63,338 bases of DNA from Actinoallomurus sp045806665 (lineage in GTDB: Bacteria; Actinomycetota; Actinomycetes; Streptosporangiales; Streptosporangiaceae): assembly GCA_045806665.1 (NCBI GenBank), contig JBJMIW010000372.1, forward strand, positions 1 to 63,338, read 5' to 3'. A model generated the notes under the pieces. That model was not told the DNA's origin, did no database searches, and was given only the letters and a program-made list of their open reading frames with translations. Numbering within the stretch: the first letter of the stretch is position 1; every line of letters starts with the position of its first letter. This document shows, in pieces, positions 47,960-55,358 of the stretch. The position numbers and the translations under genes are program-made.

Positions 47960-47965
47960 TACGAT
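47960..47965 (+). promoter_or_regulatory. -10 element of a leaderless CitE-like transcript
   Basis: TACGAT ends seven bases before ATG 47973. No ribosome-binding site is present. Confidence 0.5.
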
Positions 47966-47972
47966 CCGCTGC

Positions 47973-48917
47973 ATGCCCATGCGCGCCCGCCGGAGCACCC
48001 TCGCCGTGCCCGCCAGCAACCCGAGGTTCATCGAGAAGACGCGGGGACTTCCGGTCGACGAGTTCTTCCTCGACCTGGAGGACGCCGTCGCGCCGTCCGC
48101 CAAGGCGGACGCCCGGGCGAACGCCGTGGCCGCGCTGCGGGAGGGCGGCTGGGGGGACCGGGTCCGCGTCGTCCGGATCAACGATACGACGACCGGGTTC
48201 GCCTACCGTGACGTGATCGAGGTCGTGGAGGGTGCGGGGGCGGACCTCGACTGCCTGATGCTGCCGAAGGTCTCCTCGCCCGATGACGTCGTCTGGCTGG
48301 ACGTGCTCCTGACGCAGATCGAGCGGGCGACCGGCCTGCCGGTGGGCCGGATCGGGATCGAGGCGCAGATCGAGGACGCGCGGGGACTGACCCGGATCGA
48401 CGAGATCGCCGCCGCCTCGCCGCGCCTCGAGGCGCTGGTGTTCGGGCCCGGCGACCTCATGGCCTCGATCAACATGAAGACGCTCGTCGTCGGCGAGCAG
48501 CCGCCCGGCTACACCGAGGGCGATGCCTACCACCACATCCTGATGCGCATCCTCATCGCCGCCCGGGCCCGGGACCTGCAGGCCATCGACGGGCCGTACT
48601 TCAACGTCCGCGACGTCGAGGCGTTCACGCGGGCCGCCCGGCGCAGCGCCGCGCTCGGCTTCGACGGCAAGTGGGTGCTGCATCCCGCCCAGGCCGAGGC
48701 GTGCAACGAGGTGTTCTCTCCCGGCCAGGACGACTATGACCACGCCGAATTGATCCTCGACGCGTACGACCACGCCACCCGGGTGCGGGGCCGAGGTGCG
48801 GCGATGCTCGGCGACGAGATGATCGACGAGGCGTCCCGCAAGATGGCCCTGGTCATCGCCGCGAAGGGCCGCGCCGCCGGACTGAGGCGTACGAAGGAGT
48901 TCACTCCTCCGGAGTAG
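47973..48917 (+). CDS. HpcH/HpaI aldolase / citrate lyase beta-like, malyl-CoA lyase type
   Basis: A 314-residue TIM-barrel protein from ATG 47973. Motifs include RRSTLAVPASNPRFIEKTRG at the N-terminus, DEFFLDLEDAVAPSAK near residue 28 with Mg2+-binding acid, RVRVVRINDT near 63, GIEAQIEDARGL near 128 and LVFGPGDLMASI near 156. Length and motifs fit L-malyl-CoA/beta-methylmalyl-CoA lyase or CitE-like enzymes, which cleave or form C-C bonds in hydroxyacyl-CoA thioesters. No other genes of the ethylmalonyl-CoA or citramalate pathways are next to it, so the substrate remains open. Confidence 0.88.
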   Translation: MPMRARRSTLAVPASNPRFIEKTRGLPVDEFFLDLEDAVAPSAKADARANAVAALREGGWGDRVRVVRINDTTTGFAYRDVIEVVEGAGADLDCLMLPKVSSPDDVVWLDVLLTQIERATGLPVGRIGIEAQIEDARGLTRIDEIAAASPRLEALVFGPGDLMASINMKTLVVGEQPPGYTEGDAYHHILMRILIAARARDLQAIDGPYFNVRDVEAFTRAARRSAALGFDGKWVLHPAQAEACNEVFSPGQDDYDHAELILDAYDHATRVRGRGAAMLGDEMIDEASRKMALVIAAKGRAAGLRRTKEFTPPE

Positions 48918-48987
48918 CCCATATTCCCGCATTTAGGGCGCCCGGAAACCTTGACGCGGCCCGCGAGGGGCGGGACCGTGAGAGACC

Positions 48988-49608
48988 ATGAGGGCCGCGC
49001 CCATCTGCCCGCGGTGCCGCGGACCGGTGACCGCGCCGAACGTCTGGACCAGCGCCTGGACCTGTGCCGTACACGGCGACGTCTGCCCGCTGCGCCCGTC
49101 CCGGCGGCCCTGCCGGGAGGTACTCGAGGCCGTCCGGGCCGAGGCCCGGGTCCCCATCTGGGTGCCCTGGCCGCTCCCGCTCGGCTGGCTCGTCACCGGC
49201 TTCGCCGACGCGGGCGACGAGCGCAGCGGAAGCCGGGCCGTCGCGGTCGCGCTGTCGGGCCCGTCACCGGTCGGCGGCCCGGCCGACCTGATCCTCATCG
49301 CGGAGGAGCCGGGCATCGGCCTGGGCGCCTCCTACGCCGGACTGCCCGGTCCCGACCCCGGACACGGGTTCGGGACCTCGACGCCCGACGTGAAGGTGCA
49401 CATCGACGCACACCCGCTGTCGCTCTGGGCGGTGCCCGGCGCTGAGACGGCGGCGTTCGCCGGCGAGGCGCTCGGCAACTGGCTGTGGGCCGTGCTGTGG
49501 CCCGCCTCGGCCGGCGCGCTGATGCTCGAGGACCTGCGCCTGCGCGACCTGCGGGAGGTCGACTTCGACGTGCCGTACGGAGCGGCGAGTCCCCGGCTGG
49601 ATGCATGA
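48988..49608 (+). CDS. DUF6758-like protein with N-terminal zinc ribbon
   Basis: A 206-residue protein from ATG 48988. The N-terminus ICPRCRGPVTAPNVWTSAWT then CAVHGDVCPL contains CxxC and CxxH/C pairs, a zinc ribbon. Next come VPIWVPWPLPLGWLVTGFAD and PADLILIAEEPGIGLGASYA, characteristic of a conserved actinobacterial family usually found before a PHP-domain gene. It ends overlapping ATG 49601 of the following frame. Function unknown. Confidence 0.82.
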   Translation: MRAAPICPRCRGPVTAPNVWTSAWTCAVHGDVCPLRPSRRPCREVLEAVRAEARVPIWVPWPLPLGWLVTGFADAGDERSGSRAVAVALSGPSPVGGPADLILIAEEPGIGLGASYAGLPGPDPGHGFGTSTPDVKVHIDAHPLSLWAVPGAETAAFAGEALGNWLWAVLWPASAGALMLEDLRLRDLREVDFDVPYGAASPRLDA

Positions 49609-49615
49609 TCGGACC

Positions 49616-50470
49616 GTGCGCATCGACCTGCACTCCCACAGCTCCGTGTCAGACGGCACCCGGCCGCCCGCCGACGTCGTCCGCCGCGCCCACGCCGCGG
49701 GCGTGGACGTCCTCGCCCTGACCGACCACGACACCGTCGCGGGCCATGCCGAGGCCGTAGGCGCGCTCCCGCCGGGCATGACGCTCATCCGCGGCATGGA
49801 GCTCTCCTGCCGACTCGGCGGCCACGGCCTCCACCTGCTGGCGTACCTCTTCGACCCGGACGATCCGGACCTGGCGGCCGAACGACGGCGCATCCGCGAG
49901 GACCGCGCGCGCCGGGCGCGTGGCATGGTCGAGCGCCTCGGGCTGCTCGGCGCGCCCGTCACCTGGGAGATGGTCCAGCGGATCACCGGGGAGTCCGTCC
50001 CCGGGCGCCCCCACATCGCCCGTGTGCTGGTCGAGTCCGGAGTGGTGTCCACCGTCGACGAGGCGTTCTCGCACGACTGGATCGGCGTGGGCGGCCGCGC
50101 GTACGTCGGCCGGTACGCGCTCGACGCGGTCGCGGCCGTCGGACTCGTCCGCGAGGCCGGTGGCGTTCCCGTACTGGCGCATCCCCGGGCGTCCCGGCGC
50201 GGCTACCTCTTCACCGACGAGGAGATCGCACGCCTGGCCCGTGTCGGCCTCGCCGGTGTCGAGGTCTACCACCCGGACCACACCCCGGCGGACCGCGCAA
50301 ATCTCCGCGGACTCGCCGCTGACCTCGGCCTGTTCGTCACCGGCGCGAGTGACGACCACGGCGACCTGACCGGCCACCGGCTCGGCGCGGAGACGACGGC
50401 ACCGGAGGCGTACGAGGCCCTCCTGTCCGAGGCCACCGGCGCGCAACCGGACCGCGCACCCGGCTGCTGA
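49616..50470 (+). CDS. PHP domain phosphoesterase (RNase AM / 5'-3' exonuclease-like)
   Basis: About 284 residues from GTG 49616 (RIDLHSHSSVSDGT); ATG 49601, overlapping the previous gene, is the alternative. PHP motifs I-IV are visible: DLHSHSSVSDG, LALTDHDTVAGHAE, RGMELSC and a C-terminal GASDDHGD, with VLAHPRAS in between. These bind three metals. The family includes the E. coli RNase AM that matures rRNA 5' ends and removes nucleotides from pAp. It is the second gene of a pair with DUF6758. Confidence 0.9.
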   Translation: MRIDLHSHSSVSDGTRPPADVVRRAHAAGVDVLALTDHDTVAGHAEAVGALPPGMTLIRGMELSCRLGGHGLHLLAYLFDPDDPDLAAERRRIREDRARRARGMVERLGLLGAPVTWEMVQRITGESVPGRPHIARVLVESGVVSTVDEAFSHDWIGVGGRAYVGRYALDAVAAVGLVREAGGVPVLAHPRASRRGYLFTDEEIARLARVGLAGVEVYHPDHTPADRANLRGLAADLGLFVTGASDDHGDLTGHRLGAETTAPEAYEALLSEATGAQPDRAPGC

Positions 50471-50580
50471 ACGGCCGCTCCCGCCGTTCGCCGCGCTCTG
50501 TCGAGGATGGCTCTCGCCCCCTCCGATGCCGGCGCTGCTTGCGCCGCCAACCGGCCGGCCCCCAAGGGTGCTCGTTAGGA

Positions 50581-50622
50581 GGTGTTTCGCCAGGCGAGAA
50601 TTTTCTCGCCTGGCGAAACACC
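50581..50622. repeat. Perfect 42-base palindrome
   Basis: The arm GGTGTTTCGCCAGGCGAGAA (50581-50600) is followed by TT and its exact complement (50603-50622). The 20-bp stem is longer than needed for a terminator and lies 110 bases past the PHP stop. Shorter TTTCGCC copies recur at about 50706 and 50717, before the MBL gene. No open gene is found between 50471 and 50807. It could be a terminator, a REP-like element or a protein-binding site. Confidence 0.8.
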
Positions 50623-50795
50623 GCAGAACGCGACGGCTGCCCGAGCGGTCGGTTCCTGACCGCAGTTCTCAACGTCGTTGTCCAGCGTGAGAGGGTAGGC
50701 GGGCCCTGTTTCGCCTGTGTTTCGCCGGCCTTGTGGTGTCGGCGGCCTCGGAAACCGGATCAGCGGCGTGCTGCGCGTCCGGCAGGGGAAGTCGG

Positions 50796-50801
50796 TAAGG
50801 T
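50796..50801 (+). promoter_or_regulatory. -10 element of a leaderless MBL transcript
   Basis: TAAGGT ends six bases before GTG 50808 and no Shine-Dalgarno sequence is visible. Confidence 0.45.
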
Positions 50802-50807
50802 TCCGGT

Positions 50808-51503
50808 GTGGACGCGCGTATCGACAAAGTGGTGACGTCGGGCAAGGTCACGGTCGACGACACCGAATATGACATCGAGAGCAACACCTACCTCGTCGGA
50901 GACGACGACGCGGTGATCGTGATCGACCCCGCCAACGATGCCGAGGCGATCCTCAAGGAGATCGGCGAGCGCGAGGTGATGGCCGTCATCTGCACCGACG
51001 GCCGTGATCACCACCTCAGCACGGTCATCGAGATCGCCGAGGCCGACGAGGACGACCCGGCGCCGATCGGGCTGCACTCGCGGGACCGTCTCCTGTGGCG
51101 TCAGTACTTCCGTGCCCTCGCCAAGAAGGACGAGGACTCGGAGTTCATGAAGGACCTCACCCCGGACATCGACATCGAGGACGGCGGGGTCTTCGAGATC
51201 GCCGGTGCGCAGCTGGAGGTCATGCACACGCCTGGGCACACCCCCGGCAGCATCTGCCTCTACAGTGAGCAGCTCGGTGTGCTGTTCTCCGGCGACACCC
51301 TGCACAAGGGGCGCCCGGGCCGGGTCGGGGACGAATACCACGACCTGCAGGACCAGCTGAACTCCATCGGGTCGCTGCTCGGGCCGCTGCCCAAGGACAT
51401 GCGGGTGCTGCCCGGCCAGGGCGAGGAGACCACGGTCGGCGACGAGGACTCCCAGTGGGAGAGCTGGTTCGCGCTGGCGCAGGAGCCGAGTTCCGAGGAC
51501 TGA
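50808..51503 (+). CDS. MBL-fold metallohydrolase-like protein with altered first metal motif
   Basis: A 231-residue protein from GTG 50808. The MBL fold is supported by ESNTYLVGDDDAVIVIDPAN near residue 25, MHTPGHTPGSICLYSEQ near 143 and VLFSGDTLHKGRPGR near 160. The first metal motif, normally HxHxDH, reads CTDGRDHHLST, so the two leading histidines are replaced. The protein may bind one metal or use a shifted set. It is rich in Asp and Glu, and the end AQEPSSED is acidic. It is followed four bases later by the RecB-like gene, so they form an operon. Confidence 0.85.
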   Translation: MDARIDKVVTSGKVTVDDTEYDIESNTYLVGDDDAVIVIDPANDAEAILKEIGEREVMAVICTDGRDHHLSTVIEIAEADEDDPAPIGLHSRDRLLWRQYFRALAKKDEDSEFMKDLTPDIDIEDGGVFEIAGAQLEVMHTPGHTPGSICLYSEQLGVLFSGDTLHKGRPGRVGDEYHDLQDQLNSIGSLLGPLPKDMRVLPGQGEETTVGDEDSQWESWFALAQEPSSED

Positions 51504-51507
51504 CGCC

Positions 51508-52389
51508 ATGGCTGCCGAGCAGCTCGGGTTCGAGGGGATGCCCAAGCGGCTCTACCCCTGCACGCCCTCCCGCCTGAACACCTGGCTCGACTGCCCGCGC
51601 CGCTACCGGATGACCTACCTCGACCGGCCCAAGCCGGACAAGGGTCCGCCGTGGGCGCACAACAGCGTCGGCGCCAGCGTCCACAACGCCCTCGCCGGCT
51701 GGTGGCGGCTGCCGATCGAGGAGCGCACGCCCGAGGCGGCCGGTGGGCTGCTCGACCGCGGCTGGCTCACCGACGGCTTCCGGGACGACGCCCAGTCCAC
51801 CGAGTGGCGGCATCGCGCCCGGGAGATGGTCCTGCGCTACGTCGCCGGGCTCGACCCGGCGGACGAGCCGGTCGGCGTCGAGCGCACGGTGTCGATGAAG
51901 ACGCATGTGATCACCGTCCAGGGCCGGGTCGACCGGCTGGACCGGCGGGGCGACGAACTCGTGGTCGTCGACTACAAGACCGGCCGCCGGCCGCTCACCG
52001 CCGACGATGCCCGGGCGTCCCTGGCGCTCGCGCTGTACGCCGCGGCGGCCCGCCGGATGATGCGGACCCCGTGCCGCCTCGTCGAACTCCACCACCTGCC
52101 GACCGGTGAGGTCGCGGTGTGGGAACACACCGACGACTCCCTCGGCCGTCACCTGCGCCGCGCCGAGCAGATCGCCGAAGAGTGCGGCGAGGCGGACGAG
52201 TGGTACCGCGCCAACGCACGGGCGGTCGATGCCGAGCTGCTGCCGCCGGAAGGCCGCCACGCGCGGTTCGACGAGCGGTTCCCGCCCCGCCCCGGGGCCT
52301 TGTGCGCCTGGTGCGACTACGCGCGCCACTGCCCGGAGGGCCGGGCCGCCGCCCCGGCCCGCGACCCCTGGTCCGCCCTGGCGGAGTGA
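51508..52389 (+). CDS. RecB-family PD-(D/E)XK exonuclease with Fe-S cluster cysteines
   Basis: A 293-residue protein from ATG 51508, four bases after the previous stop. The N-terminal TPSRLNTWLDCPRRYRMTYL holds the first cluster cysteine. VQGRVDRLDRRGDELVVVDY then KTGRR is the PD-(D/E)XK core with catalytic Asp and Lys. A C-terminal LCAWCDYARHCPEG supplies three more cysteines, as in AddB and Cas4-like nucleases. The length matches the single-domain RecB-like nucleases of actinobacteria. It probably processes DNA ends in repair; the exact pathway is unknown. Confidence 0.9.
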   Translation: MAAEQLGFEGMPKRLYPCTPSRLNTWLDCPRRYRMTYLDRPKPDKGPPWAHNSVGASVHNALAGWWRLPIEERTPEAAGGLLDRGWLTDGFRDDAQSTEWRHRAREMVLRYVAGLDPADEPVGVERTVSMKTHVITVQGRVDRLDRRGDELVVVDYKTGRRPLTADDARASLALALYAAAARRMMRTPCRLVELHHLPTGEVAVWEHTDDSLGRHLRRAEQIAEECGEADEWYRANARAVDAELLPPEGRHARFDERFPPRPGALCAWCDYARHCPEGRAAAPARDPWSALAE

Positions 52390-52419
52390 CCCGGAGGCCG
52401 CGACCGGCCGGTCACCTCA

Positions 52420-52600
52420 TCCGAGGCGGCCGACCGGCTCAGGCGCGGTCCTCTTCGGCCGGCGGCGGAGCAGGTCAGGTGGCCGAGCGGTCAGGTGGCG
52501 GTCCTCTTCGGCCGGCGGCGCAGCGGGTGAGGCGGCGGCCTGTTCGGTAGGCGGCCGAGCGGGTCAGGCGGCGGTGGTCTTGGGCCAGCGGCGGGGGTCG
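52420..52600. repeat. Decayed tandem copies of the end of the MpaB-like gene
   Basis: The last codons and stop of the minus-strand gene (stop 52564-52566) are repeated downstream as a unit of about 50 bases with the core GGTCAGGYGGCGGTCCTCTTCGG. In the gene's sense this reads RRPKRTAT-stop, close to the true end RRWPKTTAA-stop. At least two clear copies lie at about 52435-52480 and 52488-52535, with a partial one near 52420. No gene is present in 52390-52563. Confidence 0.65.
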
Positions 52601-53463
52601 CGGAGGCCCTGGAGGCCCTTGCCGAGGTCGTAGCCTTCGGCGGCGAGCCGCTGGCGGGCGCCTTCGAGCATGTCCTTGGTCGCCTGCTGGAACGTCAGGT
52701 CGTGGACCTTCTCCGGGAGGGTGTTCGCCGCCAGGCGGAAGGACCTCAGCGCCGCCGTCACGACCGGACCCGGTATCTCGGGCAGGATCCCGTACATTCG
52801 CCGGGCCCAGGCGGGCAGCGAGTAGTAGCAGAGCGCGCCGAACGGGACGTACATCGGCTTGCCCGCCGACAGCCACCGCATCTCCTCGGGCAGCCTCGGC
52901 CACAGCAGGAACCGTACGGTCGAGCGGGCCTCCGGGGTGGCCTTCAGCCGCGGGCGGATCTCCGCGAAGAAGGCCGTCAGCTCCGCGAGGCTGCCCGGGA
53001 CGTCCTCCTCGTGCAGACCGACGTAGGTGGCGCTGCGGCGCTGCTCGGCGAGGTAGCGGTCCGCCTGCCGGTCGGTCAGCCGTAGTCCGGAGCGGCGCGC
53101 GACCTCCAGGTACGAGGAGACCTCCGCGCAGTGCACCCAGAGCAGGAGTTCGGGGTCATCGACGCGGTCGACCCGTCCGGTGTCCGGGTCCTTGATCCGC
53201 AGGGTCCGGTGAATGGCCCTGACCCGGCGGCCGAGGCGGTCCGCCTCGTCGGGCGTCCCCCACGTGACCACGCCGACGAAGTCGGCCGTGCGCTGCAGCC
53301 GGCCGATCGGGTCCTCCTGGAAGTTGGAGTTCTGCCATACGCCGCGCATGGCGGTGGGGTGCAGGGCCTGCAGCATGAGGCCGCGTACGCCGCCGATCCA
53401 CATCGACCGGTCGATGTGGACCTGCCAGGTGACGCTCTGCGGAGGCTGGACGGTCGCTTCCAT
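52564..53463 (-). CDS. MpaB-like (DUF2236) oxygenase family protein
   Basis: A 299-residue protein from ATG 53463. Family landmarks are RSMWIGGVRGLMLQALHPTA near residue 20 with the conserved His, WGTPDEADRLGRRVRAIHRT near 70, and LLWVHCAEVSSYLEVAR near 107, where the WVH histidine would coordinate haem. The family includes latex-clearing proteins and fungal MpaB. The substrate is not predictable. Downstream of the stop lie decayed copies of its own 3' end. Confidence 0.88.
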   Translation of the reverse strand: MEATVQPPQSVTWQVHIDRSMWIGGVRGLMLQALHPTAMRGVWQNSNFQEDPIGRLQRTADFVGVVTWGTPDEADRLGRRVRAIHRTLRIKDPDTGRVDRVDDPELLLWVHCAEVSSYLEVARRSGLRLTDRQADRYLAEQRRSATYVGLHEEDVPGSLAELTAFFAEIRPRLKATPEARSTVRFLLWPRLPEEMRWLSAGKPMYVPFGALCYYSLPAWARRMYGILPEIPGPVVTAALRSFRLAANTLPEKVHDLTFQQATKDMLEGARQRLAAEGYDLGKGLQGLRDPRRWPKTTAA

Positions 53464-53557
53464 GAGGCATGGTAAGTGATCAGTTACATGAGACGCCAGG
53501 CGTTTCCTGTCTCAACGGGCGTCTCGTAGACGACGCCACCACGCCGCAGCGCGACGG

Positions 53558-54427
53558 TCAGGCGCGCTCGGCGTCGTTCCAGAAGGAGGTCAGCGCGCTG
53601 GCGGTGGTCTCCGGGGCCTCGACGGCGGGGGAGTGCGCCGCGCCCGGGATCACGACCTTGCGGGCGCCTAGGCGCTCGGCCATCATGGCCTGTTCGCGGG
53701 GCTCCCAGCCGTCGTCGTTCTCGCCGTACAGGACGAGCACCGGCAGGTCGGCGTCCTCGACGACCTTCGCGAGTTCGTCGACCCGGTCGGGGCAGGACAG
53801 CACCTCGTGGGCCATGCTCATCAGGCCCGTGGGGGAGTTCATGAACATCCGCCGGCGGAGGAAGGCCACGATCTCCGGAGGGACCCCCTTGGCGATCACC
53901 TCCGGCTCCATGCGGGTCGACCACAGATGTTCCAGGCCGACCTTGGGCAGCGCCGCGAGCAGGACGCGCCCTTCGACCTCGCGAGACCCGCCGATCGCAG
54001 CCGGGCCGGAGCTCATCAGCGTGTACGACGCCAGCAGCGTGGGATCGTAGATCGCCGTCTCGCGCGTGACCAGTCCGCCGAAGGAGTGCCCGACGAGGTG
54101 CACCTGGTCGTCGAAGTACTCGAGGACGGCGGCGACGTCGGCGCCGAGTGCGGCGCAGCTGTAGGCCGATGAATCGTCCGGGCCCGGGGACTCGTGCTGG
54201 CCGCGCATGTCGAGCGCCACCACCCGGCGGCCACCGCCCGCAAGGGTCTGCAGCACCGCGAGGAAGTCCTCTTTGCTGCCGGTGAAGCCGGGCACCAGCA
54301 GCGCCGGCCCCCGCTCACAGACGCCGGAGCCCGGGAGCGCCTCGAGTACGGCGAACGTGCCGCGCGAGGTGTCGATCTCCGTGCGGCGGACGCCGGGAGG
54401 CAGAGCAAGGAACCGGGGCGTACTCAC
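53558..54427 (-). CDS. Alpha/beta hydrolase
   Basis: A 289-residue protein; I chose GTG 54427 (VSTPRFLALPPGV). The oxyanion segment ALLVPGFTGSKEDF is near residue 43. The nucleophile elbow VHLVGHSFGGLVTRE is near 110, with the acid in LVLYGENDDGWEP near 235 and the histidine in IPGAAHSPAVEAP near 260, so the catalytic triad is complete. The TAAGCT hexamer seven bases before the start suggests a leaderless transcript. It is divergent from the glycerophosphodiesterase gene, with 90 bases shared between them. Confidence 0.9.
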   Translation of the reverse strand: MSTPRFLALPPGVRRTEIDTSRGTFAVLEALPGSGVCERGPALLVPGFTGSKEDFLAVLQTLAGGGRRVVALDMRGQHESPGPDDSSAYSCAALGADVAAVLEYFDDQVHLVGHSFGGLVTRETAIYDPTLLASYTLMSSGPAAIGGSREVEGRVLLAALPKVGLEHLWSTRMEPEVIAKGVPPEIVAFLRRRMFMNSPTGLMSMAHEVLSCPDRVDELAKVVEDADLPVLVLYGENDDGWEPREQAMMAERLGARKVVIPGAAHSPAVEAPETTASALTSFWNDAERA

Positions 54428-54434
54428 TGGCAGG

Positions 54435-54440
54435 AGCTTA
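54435..54440 (-). promoter_or_regulatory. -10 element of a leaderless hydrolase transcript
   Basis: On the minus strand TAAGCT ends seven bases before GTG 54427. The plus strand carries a matching arrangement (TACCCT, six bases before ATG 54518) for the divergent gene. Confidence 0.45.
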
Positions 54441-54517
54441 CTTGCAGATGCCACTACCGACACCATCGTAGTGGTTTGAACGGTAAATCGCCGGGGATCG
54501 GGAAGTACCCTCAAGGC

Positions 54518-55246
54518 ATGACGGCTGCCGTCTCCGCCCACAAGGGCGGATCCGAGGTCGCCCGGGGCGCCACCTGGGACGCGTACGTCAGCGCCCTCAC
54601 AACGGGCGCGGAGTACGTCGAGTTCGACATCCGCCGGACGCGCGACGGAGAGTTCGTGGTCTTCCACGATCCACGGGTGGCCGACCACCCCGTGGCGGGG
54701 GTGACATACGAGGAGCTGTGCGCGGTGGCCGGCCATCGCGTGCCGCGCGTCCGTGACGTCATGGCGCTGATCGCCGGCCGCGCGAAGGGCCACCTCGACC
54801 TCAAGGAGGTCGGTGACGAGTCCGAGATCATCACGCTCGCCCTCGACATTCTCGGCCCGGACGGCTTCGTCGCCACCACGCTCGAGGACTCCTCGATCGC
54901 ACGGATCAAGCGGGAGTTTCCTCAGGTGACCGCGGCTCTGTCGCTCGGTCGCAGCCTTCGGGAGGTCTCCTGGCTGATGAAGGCGCCGACAAGGATGCAG
55001 GAGCTGTACCCGTTGCGCCGTATGCGCGAGTGCGGCGCCGACTGGCTCGCGGTGCACCGCAGGCTCGCCCGTGCCACCGTGCTGCGCGTATGCGGTCGGT
55101 TCGGCATCCCCACGATGGTGTGGACGGTCAACGACGAGCCGCGGATGCGCCGCTTCCTCGGCGACGAGCGGGTCACGGTCCTGATCACCGACCGCCCGCG
55201 GCAGGCCCTCCGCCTGCGCCAGGCGGGCCTCGACCCCGCCGGATAG
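54518..55246 (+). CDS. ugpQ: Glycerophosphodiester phosphodiesterase
   Basis: A 242-residue protein from ATG 54518. It opens with SAHKGGSEVARGATWDAY, where the usual AHRG reads AHKG. GAEYVEFDIRRTRDGEFVVF then HDP supplies the metal-binding Glu and Asp and the catalytic His. HLDLKEV near residue 90, MVWTVNDEP near 200 and LITDRPRQA at the end complete the GDPD barrel. It releases glycerol-3-phosphate from glycerophosphodiesters. No signal peptide is seen, so it acts in the cytoplasm. TACCCT six bases upstream suggests leaderless expression. Confidence 0.92.
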   Translation: MTAAVSAHKGGSEVARGATWDAYVSALTTGAEYVEFDIRRTRDGEFVVFHDPRVADHPVAGVTYEELCAVAGHRVPRVRDVMALIAGRAKGHLDLKEVGDESEIITLALDILGPDGFVATTLEDSSIARIKREFPQVTAALSLGRSLREVSWLMKAPTRMQELYPLRRMRECGADWLAVHRRLARATVLRVCGRFGIPTMVWTVNDEPRMRRFLGDERVTVLITDRPRQALRLRQAGLDPAG

Positions 55247-55318
55247 CGCACCGGACCCGGTCGTCCGGCCACGGCGGCGTTCCCCGGACCGGCCCCGACC
55301 GGTCCCAGGGCACGAATA

Positions 55319-55345
55319 AGGGGCGTGACCGGTGACCACGCCCCT
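55319..55345. terminator. Bidirectional hairpin between the phosphodiesterase and helicase genes
   Basis: AGGGGCGTG, a nine-base loop and CACGCCCCT form a perfect 9-bp stem between two convergent genes, 72 bases past one stop and 13 bases past the other. Confidence 0.75.
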
Positions 55346-55358
55346 CCTCAGCCGCTTG

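Noticed and set aside
53470..53530. Inverted repeat GAGACGCC/GGCGTCTC between the MpaB-like and hydrolase genes
   Set aside because: The arms are eight bases with an 18-base loop; too weak to call a terminator or operator.
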